Source of the DNA: DATDCV01 sp036524155 | Lineage (GTDB): Bacteria > Verrucomicrobiota > Verrucomicrobiia > Limisphaerales > UBA8199 | Assembly (NCBI GenBank): GCA_036524155.1 | Contig: DATDCV010000045.1 | Coordinates: forward strand, 1 to 64,000 | DNA length: 64,000 nt | Reading direction: 5' to 3' | Part shown: one piece after another, positions 62,774 to 64,000 of the stretch | Layout of the letters: every line of letters begins with the position of its first letter | Position numbering within the stretch: position 1 is the first letter of the stretch | Position numbers and translations under genes: made by a program | The notes under the pieces: model-generated | Databases searched by the model: none | Told to the model about the DNA's origin: nothing | The model's input: the letters and a program-made list of their open reading frames with translations, nothing else

Positions 62774-64000
62774 ATGAAGTATATGTGGCGTGCAATCTCT
62801 TTACTCTTGGTAATTTTGGCTGTTCAAGTCCCACGGACCCTGTGTCAGGCGCAAACCTACAGGGTCTTGCACTTTCTCGATGCGACCGATGGTTTCGCGT
62901 ACGGCCGCCTCCTGGTTTCAGGAAACACGCTCTACGGAACCACGAGCGGTCAGGGGGAGATTTTCACGCTCGCCACCGACGGCACCGGATTCACCAGGTT
63001 CCAGTTTCCCGGCTTTTCCTCCGATGGAGGATTGGTGGAGTCCGGCCCGATCCTGTACGGAACGGTTCAAGGTCTGAACGGCGCAGTGGTCTCAGTGAAC
63101 ACCGACGGCACGGGTTTCAAAGTTTTGAAGGCTTTCAACCTCGCTGATGGAGCAGATCCGCTATCGGAGCTGGTGTTGGTGGGAACGACGCTTTACGGGA
63201 CCACCTATCTGGGTGGACCGACCAATTACCTTAGCCCGTATGGCTGTGGAACCGTTTTTAAGGTTAACACGGACGGGACCGGCTTCAGCTCGCTTTGGGC
63301 ATTCTCAGGAAGTGATGGGCTAAAGCAGCCGCGATCGGCCCTGGTTGTATCCGGAGCCTCCTTGTTTGGCACTGCCGCCGGTGATGGTTTTCACGGGGGC
63401 GCCATCTTTAGGATTAACCAGGACGGTTCCGGCTGCACGGTGCTGAGAACACTCTCTATGCCGCTGGACGGGGCGTCTCCGGCGAGTTTGCTGCTGTGCG
63501 GCACCACGCTATACGGAACTTGCGGTGCTGGTGGCGCATTCAATCGGGGGACGCTTTTCCGGCTTGAGACCAATGGCACCGGGTTTGCCGTGCTGAAGAA
63601 CTTCTCCGGTGCGGATGGTTCGGCTCCTGTGGGGGGCCTGGTGCAGGTCGATGGGACCCTCTACGGGGTCACCGGTAGCGGAGGTTACGGATTCGCTCCT
63701 GGCGGCATGTCAGAGGGCTACGGCACCATCTTCCAGATTGAGACCAATGGCGGGGGTTACTTCGTGCTGAAGGAATTTGCGCCCCCTGACGGCGCTACGC
63801 CTGGTGCCCCGCTGGCTGCCTCTGGTCACACGCTCTATGGGTCCACCCTGTTCGGCGGGATATCAAACTATGGCACGATATTCAGCTTCAACTTGCCACT
63901 CGCTCCCTGGTTCATCTCCTCGCCTTCCGACCAGGTCGTGGCAGCGGGCCAGGACGGTTCGTTTACCGTCACCGCGGCCGGCTCCCGGCCCCTGTACTAC
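62774..64000 (+). CDS. Secreted TIGR03803-repeat protein, 3' partial
   Basis: This frame stays open from the ATG at 62774 to the window end (409 codons, no stop). It has a signal peptide ('AISLLLVILAVQVPRTLCQA'). Seven or so TIGR03803-type repeats follow, with 'GNTLYGTTSGQGEIFTLATD' and 'GTTLYGTCGAGGAFNRGTLF'. The start of an Ig-like domain ('PSDQVVAAGQDGSFTVTAAG') runs off the end. Sixth member of the array; its C-terminus lies outside the window. Confidence 0.82.
   Translation, partial: MKYMWRAISLLLVILAVQVPRTLCQAQTYRVLHFLDATDGFAYGRLLVSGNTLYGTTSGQGEIFTLATDGTGFTRFQFPGFSSDGGLVESGPILYGTVQGLNGAVVSVNTDGTGFKVLKAFNLADGADPLSELVLVGTTLYGTTYLGGPTNYLSPYGCGTVFKVNTDGTGFSSLWAFSGSDGLKQPRSALVVSGASLFGTAAGDGFHGGAIFRINQDGSGCTVLRTLSMPLDGASPASLLLCGTTLYGTCGAGGAFNRGTLFRLETNGTGFAVLKNFSGADGSAPVGGLVQVDGTLYGVTGSGGYGFAPGGMSEGYGTIFQIETNGGGYFVLKEFAPPDGATPGAPLAASGHTLYGSTLFGGISNYGTIFSFNLPLAPWFISSPSDQVVAAGQDGSFTVTAAGSRPLYY

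Overview
The window is GC-rich chromosomal DNA that I assign by inference to the phylum Verrucomicrobiota, most likely the Limisphaerales/Pedosphaera group. The reasons are: secreted proteins built from Ig-like domains, delta-60 repeats and TIGR03803-type (choice-of-anchor tandem repeat) units that close with a 'W..L..V.L....YFD....RLYR' module; paired LPS-export and HPr/HprK genes; an ABC-2/CPBP fusion; AAA_35 ATPases; and small lineage-type membrane and zinc-ribbon proteins. No tRNA, rRNA, CRISPR array, intact insertion sequence or prophage was recognised.

Layout. 0.2-8 kb: GT9 glycosyltransferase, gapA with a promoter and terminator, secreted MsrA, a PIN-type toxin-antitoxin pair, PA0069-type radical SAM protein, ACT protein, nitroreductase-fold protein and a lone receiver domain. 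8-13.3 kb: an envelope/regulation block (kdsA, LptC/LptA-like protein, lptB, hprK, HPr, gatC). 13.4-20.5 kb: metF-larA, a large secreted unknown, and a tight hypC-hypD-dehydrogenase operon. 20.7-23.7 kb: a secreted Ig-like protein, then an outer-membrane barrel plus c-type cytochrome pair behind a Fur-like palindrome. 23.6-28.0 kb: a two-gene operon of a TIR-ATPase and a membrane-anchored AAA_35 protein with a large extracytoplasmic part; this is the best candidate for an uncharacterised signalling or defence system. 28.4-34.4 kb: Lrp regulator plus aminotransferase, and a Nat-type ABC exporter whose second permease is fused to a CPBP protease. 34.5-49.5 kb: mostly housekeeping genes (GYF-domain membrane protein, TPR protein, ugd, mutT, tandem NDK with a DUF5679 protein, acyl-CoA ligase, RNase D, RlmI-like methyltransferase, secreted phosphatase, hemB, yebC). 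49.9-64.0 kb: an array of six large secreted repeat proteins, the last running off the window, separated by duplicated intergenic cassettes.

Across the window lies a family of ~106-114 bp elements with long terminal inverted repeats and nested palindromes. Six well-preserved copies (near 1.4, 15.9, 22.1, 28.3, 42.7 and 45.2 kb) are each flanked by a 9-bp direct repeat: four identical, two with 7 of 9 matches. These look like target-site duplications, so the family behaves as a MITE. A decayed copy, a half copy and three related palindromes with other core sequences are also present. A second family of pyrimidine/purine hairpins and a pair of 28-bp perfect inverted repeats sit between the secreted-protein genes.
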